A DNA stretch of 64,000 nt from Mesodorylaimus sp. YZB2_4 (lineage: Eukaryota > Nematoda > Enoplea > Dorylaimida > Dorylaimidae), in NCBI GenBank assembly GCA_030248295.1, contig JASANH010000339.1, positions 186,001 to 250,000 on the forward strand, given 5' to 3'. Every line of letters begins with the position of its first letter. The stretch's first letter is position 1. The position numbers and the translations under genes were made by a program. This document shows, in pieces, positions 20,926 through 31,472 of this stretch. The notes under the pieces are model-generated. The model was given only the letters and a program-made list of their open reading frames with translations. It did no database searches and was not told the origin of the DNA.

Positions 20926-21438
20926 TAGCGATATTGTTTCTACATTATCTCTATCTTTCGCTGTATTTGTTTTGCGAATGAATAAACAAGTTCTCGGTTC
21001 ATTTACGATTGGAGTACTCCTTCTCTCTTTTTGAATTCGCGCTAAAATGTAGTAGACAGCTTGATGTGTAGGTAGCTTTTCAACCAGTGTGCGCGGTACC
21101 ATTAAAGGCTGCGTTGCTGCGTCTGGCTGGATGCAATGCACTCGAATCGTCGGATCGAGTTTCCCGTCTGCGTCTGTTTTTCGATGGTGTATTGCACGTA
21201 GACTGGGAAGTGCTGTGCGTTCTCGCAGCGTCTTTACTCATTTGACCCGTACTTACCTTTAGTCGACCCAGGATGCGGTTAACGCGATTTTTAAGGCATA
21301 GTTTATTCACGAAAACGATTAGTGGGAAATTGGATTTTTATTGCCAGTTTCGACCGTCGCCTTTATCGATTCACCAATTTGTAGAATTCGGTAAGGACGC
21401 CCCTTTTTTTCGTAGGCCTTCTCAGCAGTCATAGTAAA

Positions 21439-24277
21439 ATGAGTACGTATGTACGATTTTTAGGGCGGGATGGCGATCAGAAATCTTCCTACATGTTTCT
21501 ACGCAAAGAACTACTGGTGCGATTGGCGGGAATCATGAAAGAGATTAGTTTGTTGCCGCAAGAATTACTGCATATGCCATCGGTTCGTTTAGTTCGAGAA
21601 TGGTATCAACAAAGTTTCACGGAACTTTTGCACTACGAGGATTTAGCACCTGACATGAACAGCTTGCATACGTAAGTCGTTTTTGCATGCGTCCGTGATC
21701 AATGATGACACCTGATGTAATACAAGTTTTTAGGTTCACTGAAAATTTAAAGAATATTTTATCCAGACACGCGCATGTGGTCGAAACCATGGCCGAGGTA
21801 AACATTTTTATCCTTTGTTTTCCCCCATAATTCTTTTTGGATTTTCAGGGCTTGATGGAACTCAAATTTTCGCACGGTGTGGATGTAACGGCGGAAAAAA
21901 ATTTGCAGTACTTTTTGGATCGGTTTTACATCAATCGTATTAGCATTCGTATGCTGATTAACCAGCACAGTATGTCCTCTCTGTCATTCCCTTGCGGCCA
22001 ACGTGAGCCAGAGATAAGAGGCCCCGATTATCACGCTGTGTCTTAACAGCATCAGTGTGAGCAAAATCCAATTTATCACTTGTTTATTCAAGAGCTTAGG
22101 CGTTTCGAAAGATTGTTTCGGCGGGGCCTCGAAGAATCGCTCTTTCTCACAAGTAGACCTGGAAAAGGGCTGGATTTTTTTGTTTCATTTCCTGGATGGG
22201 TGAGGATTGCTGGCGGGTGCATTCCGTGTATATTTTTTGCTTTTTAGCACTTCTATTCGGAAACGTACTGCCTGAAAGCCCTAGACACATCGGCTGTATC
22301 GATCCGGCGATGGACGTCGTGGCGGTTGTACAAGGTCAGTAGTGTCTTTGAGCCAGCTTTTCACGGACTGCTGCCTCTGGGAATCTCCTTCTTTGTTCAT
22401 ATCCATGACAGGAAATGCCTGAGAATTGGGTTGGAAAATAGGCCAGCTGCATAATTGAACAGCAACGATCGTATGACGGGGAAAAATATCGTCTTTGTAA
22501 GACCTATTCTTATAAATGCGATTGGAAACGTTCTTAGCTTTCCTAAAAGAGTCCTGCTGTTGAAAAAATTGTGACGCTTAAAAAACTAGGTCGTACTTAG
22601 TGTAAAACGTCGTCTCTTTCGCGTAGCACTTTACAAGGCGTGTAGATTTTATCCTTCATGTTCGTCCGTGCTATTTTCGATCGACCACATGGAACGTCGG
22701 TGCTAGTCGCTCATTGTGTTTACGCTCTCCTCGACTCCTCCCCCCTCCCCCCCCCCTGGGTTGGTGTAGCAGATGCTGAATGCGAGCAGCGGAGTTCAAA
22801 GTCCACTGCCATAATACACATCTCTGGGTTCTATACCGGCGGATGCTGAACGCAGAGACGTCTCGACGGCCTGGAAGGTTCACAAGTGACGCTTTTCCTC
22901 GTGCGAGAAAGATGGCGATTAAAGATGAACGGGGGGACTAAGGAAACAAAATATGAACTGATCGTGAGAGACGCGTGTTCTTAGGACGTGTCGCCTGACA
23001 GGATGGAATGACCTTTTTTTGGCAGACAAAATGGCACGCGTTTTTGTAAGAAACAGAAAGTGGGGAATATCAGATGCGCCCGCGGCGGGGGTTGTTTATG
23101 CGTGCTTGCAGTAGTCAGAGATGGGATGGGATATGATTTTGGAGGTATGATCTTGCAAGAGGTGGCATTTGCGAGCAGAGCGGACGCCGGAGTTGCCTAT
23201 TCTAGTTTGTAAAAGAGTCAATGTACGAATACGATGTTTGATTAGGTTCGTAAGAGAAGCCTTGGGGATCCAGCCAACATGTGCCAACCCCTTTTGATAA
23301 ACTACAAAGCCTAATGGTGTCTCCAATTATTTACGGGCCTACTTTTTTCCAGACGCTTACGAGAATGCGAAATTCTTGTGCGATCGTTATTACATGGTAT
23401 CACCAAAGTTGAAAATTGAACAGAAAAATGGTAAGGGTTTATTTGAATAGTTTATAAGAAAAATCGATAAAAGTTCTAAATAGCGGTGGATGAGAATAGC
23501 CCAATTTCGATCGCTTATGTCCCTTCGCATTTGTATCATATTATGTTCGAATTACTCAAGGTACTGGGCTGAGCTGTGGGCGCGATGCGTGGCCTTAGCT
23601 TTGTGCCATTTAAGAATGCGATGCGTGCTGTGGTCGAGTATGTCGGGCCTGAAGCGGAGGCACCAGAGTTGAAAGTATTCGTGGTTAAAGGCAAGGAAGA
23701 TTTGTCGATAAAGGTATGCGAAATGGGTTGGTCCATGTTGGGGTGTGATGGGGTCCATTTTCAGATATGTGATCGAGGTGGTGGTGTAAGTCGGAGTGTG
23801 GTTGACCAGTTGTTCAATTATATGTACACGTCTGCACCCCCGCCGCCGAAAGGTGGAGATCAGGCGCCGCTGGTAAGTAGTCAGTTTTGAGTTTATGGCA
23901 GATGGCAGATTTCTGGTTTTTAGGCCGGCTATGGTTACGGCTTACCGCTATCTCGTCTTTACGCTCGCTATTTCCAAGGCGATATCTTTTTGGTGTCGAT
24001 GGAAGGATACGGCACTGATGCGTGCGTGTATTTGAGGGTAAGAAATACTTAATCTCGCTCTGGGCTAGGTTGAGAAATTTGCGTTTTTCAGGCTTTACCC
24101 GTCGACGCCAGCGAGCTATTGCCGATTTACAGCGCCGCGTCGAGACGGGTGTACACGATGGGTCCTCAAGCCGCGGACTGGTCGCAATCAACGGGCGCCT
24201 ATAGTCAACAACCACGCAGAGCATTGTCAACGTTGATCGGTGTGCCCTATTACGTGCCAGCAAAACGCCCGCAGTGA
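21439..24277 (+). CDS. PDK: pyruvate dehydrogenase kinase
   Basis: This kinase phosphorylates and shuts off the pyruvate dehydrogenase E1 subunit in the mitochondrial matrix. Ten exons: 21439-21671, 21734-21797, 21849-21969, 22248-22334, 23353-23430, 23484-23560, 23615-23713, 23765-23872, 23924-24037 and 24092-24277. All diagnostic segments are present: [41 protein letters not shown], the GHKL N-box ([13 protein letters not shown]), G1 box (DRGGGV), [10 protein letters not shown], and the G2 region [19 protein letters not shown], plus the C-terminal ADW of the DW motif. The modelled protein starts [12 protein letters not shown], with no obvious mitochondrial targeting peptide; an upstream exon may be missing from my model. 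The 1-kb intron 4 holds a C-rich run but no gene. It converges with TMEM17. Confidence 0.95.
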
Positions 24278-24503
24278 TACGTAGATGGCGGCAGTGCTAG
24301 GGATTGATGTAGTTGCTGTGCATAGATTGGACATACTCCACTCTCTGCCGTTCGTCTTGCATGCATGAAATGCAATACGTTTGTTCGGGCTGCCACTTTC
24401 ATTTTATGGCTAATTGTAAAAAGGATGTACGAACTGACAATGAGATCAGCAAGCGTGCACCAGGTATAGGTGAACAGATGACACAGTGGTCGTGGATCAC
24501 CCA

Positions 24504-25391
24504 TTATCGAATTTTGGCATCTTCCTGCAGTCCTGCTGGTCTGCTATGCGCTTTCGTATCTGTGCCTTTACTGAGCACTAATTGCTGGAATTTTGTTACT
24601 TGTTGCCTAGCAACTGCCCGCACGGCCACAAATCCTGCGATTATCTAAAAATTGAAAAAATTAGGAATAAAATGATTGAAAAGTATGAATTACCTCGAAC
24701 GTGAGAAATGCCAACTGCACAATATCGACTGCTCGTTCCAGGGGCAATGTCACAATGCCTTGGTGAAGCAGGAGGAAGGCAGTCAGGGGGAATTGAAGGA
24801 TCAAGGTCGTAATCCAGAAACCAGACAGTTGCGGGATCTGAAATGAGTATGGGTTGAAGAATTATTAGGAATGAGAAATAATCGGACATTTACTTGCTCC
24901 ATAAGATTTCCAACAAATCCTAAATAGAGACGAACAATTTCCACGGCAACCAACACGATGTGTATTGTGACCAGAATGACTTGGTACGTGATCTCCAGCG
25001 ATTTGTACTGAAAAAAAACATAAGTTGAGTGGGATCTGAAAATGATCATCGCTGTTTGAACAGGTGGATGTACAGGAGACAGAAGGGCATTTGTCTACTT
25101 GGCAATGTTCAAAGTCCGATAGGTGCGACAGAGAGAAAAATGCGTCAAAATCTACCGCAGTTACTCAGTTTACGAGGAAAATGAGCTGATTACCTTCAAG
25201 GCCAAAGTGCAAATATGGGTCACTAACCACCAAGGCGAAAAATACGCGTTGAAATAAAGCGCCATTTGCAAAGGGAGGCTGGAGGCAATTTCTGAAAAGG
25301 CCAAAAAAACATGGAAATGGACAGAATTTGGAGGAAAAAACGACATACCAGCTTTTTTTAAAAGATGTTGCTGCTGCTGCATTGTTATCAT
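24504..25391 (-). CDS. TMEM17: transition-zone protein TMEM17
   Basis: TMEM17 is a four-pass membrane protein of the MKS module at the ciliary transition zone, which gates protein entry into cilia. Exons: 25349-25391, 25194-25291, 24894-25007, 24694-24837 and 24504-24644, all joining in phase. Family landmarks: SSLPLQMALYFNAYFSPWW, EIVRLYLGFVGNLMEQ, PQLSGFWITTLILQFPL and TLPLERAVDIVQLAFL, followed by a short basic tail ending at TAA (24504-24506). The N-terminus is a poly-Gln stretch (MITMQQQQHLLKKA), shorter than in vertebrates; Met at 25382 is an alternative start. Its stop lies 227 bp from that of PDK, which runs toward it. The gene implies that this animal builds at least sensory or other cilia. 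Confidence 0.93.
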
Positions 25392-25724
25392 AGTCCTTCA
25401 GTTGGTATGTAATAACAGAAATGGGAAAACCCGGACAAACAGATCGACTAAAAAAATCAGATTTAGCGTAATTGAAAATCGATTTGCTTGTTAGTGGCGC
25501 GCATTTGCAGACAACATGCAAAATGCGCGGGAATTCCAAAAAGAGGAACAAGTATGATATCGAAAAGCAAAGTGCTGAAGAGGACAGTCGAGTATGAGTT
25601 GACCCCACCCCCTCCCACGGGCTACTTTTTCACGGATGGTTGTTTCCGTGAGAGAGAACAAGCTTATGCGATGGGCAGTGCGCGGTTCACGAGAATAGAC
25701 ACATTTACAAAAGGATTTACCAGG

Positions 25725-25806
25725 CTGGGAGTCGAACGCTCGCAAGAGAGTGCGCACCAGCATGAAGGCTAACAAGGGCCTAGCCACCTGGGCCGCGAGC
25801 CAGATA
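25725..25806 (-). mobile_element. tRNA-derived SINE head
   Basis: The minus strand reads CGGCCCAGGTGGCTAGGCCC and then CGAGCGTTCGACTCCCAGCC, an A-box/B-box pair with tRNA-like spacing. The last six bases of the B-box block and the adjoining TGGTAAATC resemble the element at 13.4 kb. The acceptor stem does not pair well, so it is not called as a tRNA gene. Confidence 0.5.
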
Positions 25807-26044
25807 CCAATTGTATCTCAGGTGCCACGAGAAAGAGATTAACTTTGCTTCGATCAATGTCTATGCTGGTGAAGACCTGCAGTGCTGAAAAGTTAGTGTG
25901 AAAACTGATCGCCGCTGACCTCGGACTGCATATTCTGCACGCAAACATTCTGCAAGTACCCTATCAAGTGGGACTAATAAATGGTCGGTCCCCGTCGTAC
26001 GACAGGTGGATGCGCAAAATTCGCGAAATCGCTGGTTTTCAGCG

Positions 26045-26335
26045 TTTTTTCTCAAAATTCTCAGCGATAACGTGAGTTGATGTCAGCGACAATTCTGCAG
26101 AGAAAAATGTGTTCTATCAGGCCTGTATAATTTCAAGGCTCGATTTTGCGTTTTCAGTTTTACTCAATGTTGTTTTGTTGGCACTTTTCTGATGCAAAAT
26201 GGGAAAAACAAGTTTTAAAACTCTTGAAAAAGCAGTTAAAGCAAAAGAAAGACATTCATTCGGTAGAGCACATTTTTCTGCACAAGAGTCCCACTGACAC
26301 AAACCTACGTTATCGCTGAAAATTTCAAGAATAAT
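26045..26335. mobile_element. possible MITE with 13-bp perfect inverted repeats
   Basis: TCAGCGATAACGT (26061-26073) and ACGTTATCGCTGA (26307-26319) are exact reverse complements. Weaker complementarity extends to about 30 bp on the outer side (CTCAAAATTC against AATTTCAAG). No open frame inside. The boundaries are uncertain. Confidence 0.5.
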
Positions 26336-26910
26336 TGCCCGAAAGTGGCGAGGGCGCAAAAAACGCACTTCGACAGGCGTTCGTATGAATAGGCCTGAAA
26401 AACTCGCGCGCGGCAGTCAAATTCAGGAAGCCACCGAGCAAAAAATTGAGAGTCTATTTCAGATAAAAATGCATCAATTAGTTCAGCAAACCTTCTTAGG
26501 GCGTTTATTGTTAGATGAGATACAATACAATTGTCACATTTATAAAACACCTATGCTGATCTTCAGGTAATGACAGCTTATCGCACAAGTGCAGATGCTT
26601 CAAAATGCTGCTGCTGCTGGTTTGAAGTCGGACGTTTGGTGGAACTGGGTGCCCCAAAATGTTCCCTCAAAACACGATTTTTCGGAGTCAAATGATCTGG
26701 GCTCCCTCTGAGACCACTCATTGCATTTTCTGTCAAAGTGGTCAAGAAATGGTTGCAAAACTAAAAAGTTTTCTCAGCATGCAAAAAGTTCTTCTTGCTG
26801 TGCGCGCTCGCTGACGACCTGACGTGCACTTTACACAGCCCACCCACGCTCAACCTGACCGACCGCGTGGCATTGTCTTATCGGTTTTCCAAGTGTGTGG
26901 TCGCGTGGTC

Positions 26911-27417
26911 ATGGTTTGGTCTGTTTTTTGCGAGGGCGATGCGGAGACGAAGATCGGCGTGCTGTTGGGCGTGACGGCAGCGTCGGTGCTGAGCGTGGTG
27001 ATCGTCAGCAGCTACGCCCTGTGCTTTATTCATCGAGGACGTGTCATGTGCAGACAACGACTGGACGCTGCCAGCGAACGAGAAATGCTCGCTTTCCAAG
27101 ACGTGCATGCCCTGCTCACCTACATGGCCTACCTGCAGTGTCGAGGGGTCAGCCTGGATTTGCCCCCTTTGCCGCCTGGGTCGTCCTCTGCCAAAAATGA
27201 CACGGGCGCAGATCGTCGACAAATGCTCAAGAATCCTAAATTAGACGACTCGCGGTGGCAAGTATTGAAACGGGTCATTCTCTTCTTCGGGCTCGAGACC
27301 GATTTGGAAAAGCACGGGTTCGATCGATCAACCAAGTCCTCGTCGAAAAAAGGAGCCCCTAAGTCGAAGGGTAAGAAGACGACGATCGTGGCTAAGGTGC
27401 CTGCGCAGACTGTGTGA
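26911..27417 (+). CDS. small single-pass membrane protein, unknown
   Basis: I do not recognise this gene. From Met at 26911 the frame gives 168 residues: a short acidic N-terminus (FCEGDAETK), one hydrophobic helix (IGVLLGVTAASVLSVVIVSS), a juxtamembrane basic patch, a helical region (SEREMLAFQDVHALLTYMAY), a Pro-rich bend (LDLPPLPPGSSS) and a Lys/Ser-rich tail (KSSSKKGAPKSKGKKTT). The frame is open for 87 bases upstream of this Met to an acceptor-like TTTACACAG near 26838, so 5' exons may exist. The G/C-rich codon use is like that of the nearby genes and unlike the surrounding repeats. The topology resembles the PTP-like proteins (one helix, charged Lys-rich tail), but no phosphatase fold is visible. 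Confidence 0.5.
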   Translation: MVWSVFCEGDAETKIGVLLGVTAASVLSVVIVSSYALCFIHRGRVMCRQRLDAASEREMLAFQDVHALLTYMAYLQCRGVSLDLPPLPPGSSSAKNDTGADRRQMLKNPKLDDSRWQVLKRVILFFGLETDLEKHGFDRSTKSSSKKGAPKSKGKKTTIVAKVPAQTV

Positions 27418-28635
27418 TACGATGCTATTCTCGCGCCATCGATGTTTAGCTGCTTGTGCTTTTACTGCTTGTAAAGTGTGCTCTGAAGTGATGATGTGCT
27501 CTGCAAGAGGGGTTAGACCTTAGATGCAAACTCATCAAGGCCACAGTGCTGGGTGAGGGAAAGTGTCACCCATGGAAGTAAAATAATGCCTCAGTTTGAT
27601 CCATCAGGCTAGAGTATTTTGCGGACTTTCTTTTGTCGCTGCCTTCATGCAAAAGAATGTCGGAGGCGGCAATGGGCAAAGGCTACTCAAACAGCGCGCA
27701 ATTTTTGTTATAAGCAGTCGATACTCAGGTTCATGTTTCTGAAAGCTGGCGGGAGACACGTGCGCTTTTCGATTCGTCGGATTTTGCATGCTCCTCTCGA
27801 AAGCAGCAGCGACAGATCTTATCTCGGTGACGCGCTCTCACTCTTTTTTGGCGTCCCGACGCGCGACAGCTTTTAGCCGGCAGTAGCAGACAAAGATTTC
27901 ATCTTGGTGTAAGCGGTCCAGTGTGCGGCGCACTAATGCACGTGAAACTTAGGGAGGAAATGAGTTTCGGCTTTCGAGGGACCGGGCATACGATATACGG
28001 GGCATCCGCCAAAAAGAAAAAAATCAGCTGAAACTAGATTTTACGCCGCAAATGCTGATTTTTAGCTTTTTACGATCGGTAGAGAAATGCTCTTGCCCGG
28101 TCTTGTCGAATATTTATTGCCCGCTCTTCGATTTTTGGAGATGGTTGAAAAGTTTGCAAAAGTAAGAATTAACTGTTGGCAGGATTGACAAAGAAAATAG
28201 GATTGAAACGCAGGTTTATTTAGTGATTTTGAGGAAGAATAGTGTTGACGGCCGCTGACTAGGACTTCAAAAAATTATAAGAGTCTGAATTTTCGGTTAC
28301 AGGTCATGTGAAAGGAACTTGGACTTTGTAACGTTAGGTTTGTGGTGGACAAGAACAAAACAACACGACGGTGGTCTACATACGGAACCGGAAAGCAGTG
28401 CATTAAAATAAAACTGGTCGACTAAAAACCTGCTATGAATCAGGTAAGCTAATTATCGTTAGCGCTTTTAATTAACTGGCTGAGTGACGCACCGTTTGCA
28501 GAGTATATGCGTTAAGTAGGGGGGAGGTGTCAAAGTCAGTGCATAAAATTTCATATTCCGAGACAATGTTGACGCTCATTTTTGCATAAAGTTTATGCTA
28601 AGCGAACATACTCACTTTATGCGTGAATGCTCATA
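27418..28635. other. no gene seen
   Basis: No exon with similarity or clean splice sites was found. A small inverted repeat (AAAATCAGC near 28023 with GCTGATTTTT near 28054) is the only structure noted. Confidence 0.5.
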
Positions 28636-29772
28636 AAGGAGCCCAGCATCGACCGACCCGGGTGTGAGGTCACCAAACCGACCCGACCCGACCCAGGGTC
28701 TGGATCGGCCCGACCCGATCCAGAACCGACCCGATCCGACTGACCCGACCCAAACCGACCCGATCCACCCGACCCAACGTTGTATTGCGCCCACTCATTT
28801 GTTTTCTGGCATGATGCATTGTTTCTTCAATCGATAACCATCGATAACAGACACCCGCAGTCAGGAAGAAGTGGCTGACGGATTTCGAACAAAAACGGAG
28901 AGGGGGAGGAGGAGGAGAACTTTATGAATAAGTTAACGTGCCCGTGCCTTGCCCCATGCTGTCTGAGGCGACAGCGTAGAATTTCACAAATTTTTACTGT
29001 CCAACTGCACCTGCAATATCCCGTTTCGCTTATAGACTTGACTTCTTAGAGTGGAAGGTGGCCGGTATGATGACAGCTTTTTAAATGTTTTTGGGCTGGG
29101 CCCCCCACCTACCCCAATTTCCTATGGGTTTTGCCAGTTGCCAGCCAGCAGTCATAATGACAGGTGCGGCAGTGTGTGAGGCGATCAACTCTCATGACAG
29201 GCTCCCTCTGACGGCCTCACTTAAAGCTGCTCCGCTGGAGCATCACCGCCGAGGGCATCCTGCGCCAGAATCGGCGTTTCTGAATGATAGAGGGCAAGAA
29301 CGGAGGGCCCCGACTGGCAATTAGGACCAGATTTCTCAATCGAGGGCACCACTTCCACCCTCCAATCGAATTCCTGGTGAATCGCCCACAGCCAGTTCTT
29401 TGAGAACGGGTTTCCTAAACTGACGTCTTCAGCCAGAATAGAACTGATGTGTTTCAGTCAGGGTTGCCCCCATCAACCTCTCACAAGCCAAATGAGCCGC
29501 GCTCCTATGTGGACAGAAGGTGGGCGGGGTCGAAACTTGCAAAAAAAACGTCGATTTCATGCATGGGCGGCCAGTTCAGTGGGTTGAAGTGTCGATCCTA
29601 GCTGCCTGCATAAAGACATGACTGGACGCCAGAGAAAAAATTTTGGCGGGAATTCAAAATTCCGATCCGGCCGACCCACAGCTTGGGTCGGTTCCCCCAA
29701 ACCGATCCGGCCCGGATCGGCGGGTCGGTTCGGCCGGGTCGCTGGGTCGGTCGATGCTGGAAAGGAGCCCTA
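28636..29772. mobile_element. non-autonomous element with inverted ends, copy 2, carrying an inserted SINE
   Basis: The left end GGAGCCCAGCATCGACCGAC is matched in reverse at the right end by GGTCGGTCGATGCTGG, then AAAGGAGCCC. Just inside both ends are arrays of GACCCGACC-like repeats. The core shares CCCAACGTTGTATTGCGCC, ACACCCGCAGTCAGGA and TTTTGGCGGGAATTC with copy 1 at 5.9-6.2 kb. About 700 extra bases, including a SINE, interrupt this copy relative to copy 1. No transposase frame is seen. Confidence 0.7.
29090..29515 (-). mobile_element. tRNA-headed SINE, shared-body family, worn copy inside the larger element
   Basis: GGGCTGGGCCCCCCACC at the left corresponds to the tail, and GAACTGATGTG, CAGTCAGGGTTG and ATGAGCCGC at the right correspond to the head of the copy at 15.76-16.21 kb, in the same order. 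Substitutions are numerous, so it is older than the copies at 15 kb. It interrupts the inverted-repeat element, which must be older still. Confidence 0.55.
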
Positions 29773-29993
29773 GCTACATTCATTTGACGTGTGTTTCTTA
29801 ATGGTGGGCGCTTTGCCAGCAGGGCACATCCAATTAATGCAAGGTCAACGAGAGGTCTGCACAGACACGAACATATACTGTATGTCCATATGACATTCAT
29901 TTTGTCATTATGAGGTTTGTTTTATGCATGAAATATCATGCAGTAATTAATGCGTCGCATTAATTAAATGCTGTTTTATGCATACAGTCATGA

Positions 29994-30035
29994 ATGTATA
30001 GTTATGCATATGTGTATAAATGCATAACTATACAT
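29994..30035. repeat. perfect 16-bp inverted repeat in AT-rich DNA
   Basis: ATGTATAGTTATGCAT (29994-30009) and ATGCATAACTATACAT (30020-30035) are exact reverse complements with a 10-base loop. The surrounding 100 bp contain further short palindromes built on TTTATGCAT and TTAATGCG. Confidence 0.8.
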
Positions 30036-30779
30036 CGATTTTATGTCCCCCTTACATAAAATTTGAAGCACTTACTTCGACGGCCTCCCTCTTTCCCTCT
30101 GTCCCCTTTAGCAAGTCCTTATCCCAAGGAATACGTTGGTGTCATAGAAGATATTCATTACTGTGAGCAGCCTCCCGCCGTAATTCTTAAACACTCGCAG
30201 CTAACAGAGCTTTTTGCTTTTTGCAGGCAGAAGTTTGAAAGTACTCCATTCATGGTCAACTGGAACGGTCATTATTTTGTGATTGACTCTGTCGTTTCCT
30301 GTTAATTTTATGCTTCCAAGTGATCCGACGCAGGGATATCGGCTTTAACAGACCCTGCAATTCGTTGTCACTGCTATTCGTGATTTTATCGATCGGGTCA
30401 GAACCTAATTTTCAAACCATGGTTTATTTCATTGAAAACTAATACATTCATTTCATTGAGATCATATTTTCTTTATTGACTTGTAATTATCCGAGTTCGC
30501 CCAAATACCTGTCCGTTTTCTCAGAAGCATTTCTCGAAAGCGAAGTGCGAGCAAGCGTCTTGAACAGCATTGCATCGAACAAGCTCGTCGTTATTCACCG
30601 CCATCATCGGTTGGTAAAGATGACTAAGCGCCATCAACCAATTGCGAGCTTCGAAGGCGCTTGCGACTGGCTCGTCCAAGTCCGACAGCTGCGTTAAAGT
30701 AGCCTCGTAATACTCGCTTTGCATCGTCGCATCAGGCGGTGGATAATATTCGATCACCTCTCGAATGAAGTGAGGGACT
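30036..30779. other. no gene identified
   Basis: Short open frames occur on both strands, including one at 30063-30305 (plus) and one at 30521-30757 (minus). None shows a known domain or joins to a neighbour by clear splice sites. It may be debris of the same mobile element as the fragment downstream. Confidence 0.4.
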
Positions 30780-31010
30780 TTGGGGCACGTCCCACAATTC
30801 GTCGATCGCTACAAGACGGTAGGCCTTATTTCGGAACATGGCCTTAAGAGTCTTCACGCAATTTTGAATAACGTTGCCCGTCGGTATGCGTGCCTACGAA
30901 GCATAAATCGCGTAATGCGATACATGGTTAAAGAGCACCAGTTGGCAAGCGGCCGGATGCGTAAAAAAGTAATAGAAGAATCAAAATCAATTAACGACGC
31001 CTAACTTCAC
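30780..31010 (+). pseudogene. fragment resembling a transposon-encoded protein
   Basis: The frame contains RYKTVGLISEHGLKSLHAIL followed by ARRYACLRSINRVMRYMVKE. The motif Ser-Glu-x-Gly/Ala-x-Glu/Lys-Ser-x-His followed by a basic helix recalls the C-terminal part of proteins from DNA transposons common in invertebrate genomes. There is no start context, and the frame ends in a stop after 74 residues with no continuation. Identification is by pattern recall only. Confidence 0.3.
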
Positions 31011-31472
31011 CGTATAACAACATTTTAATGAGTTTCTTACTTATTTAAGGTCAGTCGATCCATGATTTTATCGTGCCCGTGCATGAATTCCATTTGTTGC
31101 GTTTTCCATGAAATTGAGAGCCACAATTTGAATTTTTATGCAAAATATAAAATGTTTCAGCTATTCTTTCCATCGCCTGAAATTATTCAAATTAGTAAAA
31201 AGCTAAGCACAATTGAATAATAAAAAAACGCCGCTCACTTCGAATTAACAAACAGTTCAGTAATCTCAGAGTCCCAAGGTTGGCTTTTTTCCATTATCAC
31301 GGCACGTATTAACTGCTCCCTTTTGAATCTCCCGCCTACAGTACGCGCTTGACCCGCAGGCGTCAAGTACCTGCGAATCTTACAGTAGCCGACGAAAGAT
31401 GCTTATCGATCGCTCTAACAATAAATGTGTTTGTAAAATTCATTGTCATTTCAGTCATTTGATACAATTGCG
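31011..31472. promoter_or_regulatory. upstream region of TOPBP1
   Basis: AT-rich sequence with no coding signal lies directly before the TOPBP1 start codon. It probably holds the promoter and 5' UTR; no specific element was recognised. Confidence 0.35.

Larger units (their letters stand above)
25392..26910. other. gene-poor stretch with repeats
   Basis: No convincing exon was found. It contains a tRNA-headed SINE remnant near 25.7 kb and an inverted-repeat element near 26.05-26.33 kb. A 61-residue open frame at 26385-26570 has no recognisable similarity and no splice context I trust. Confidence 0.5.
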
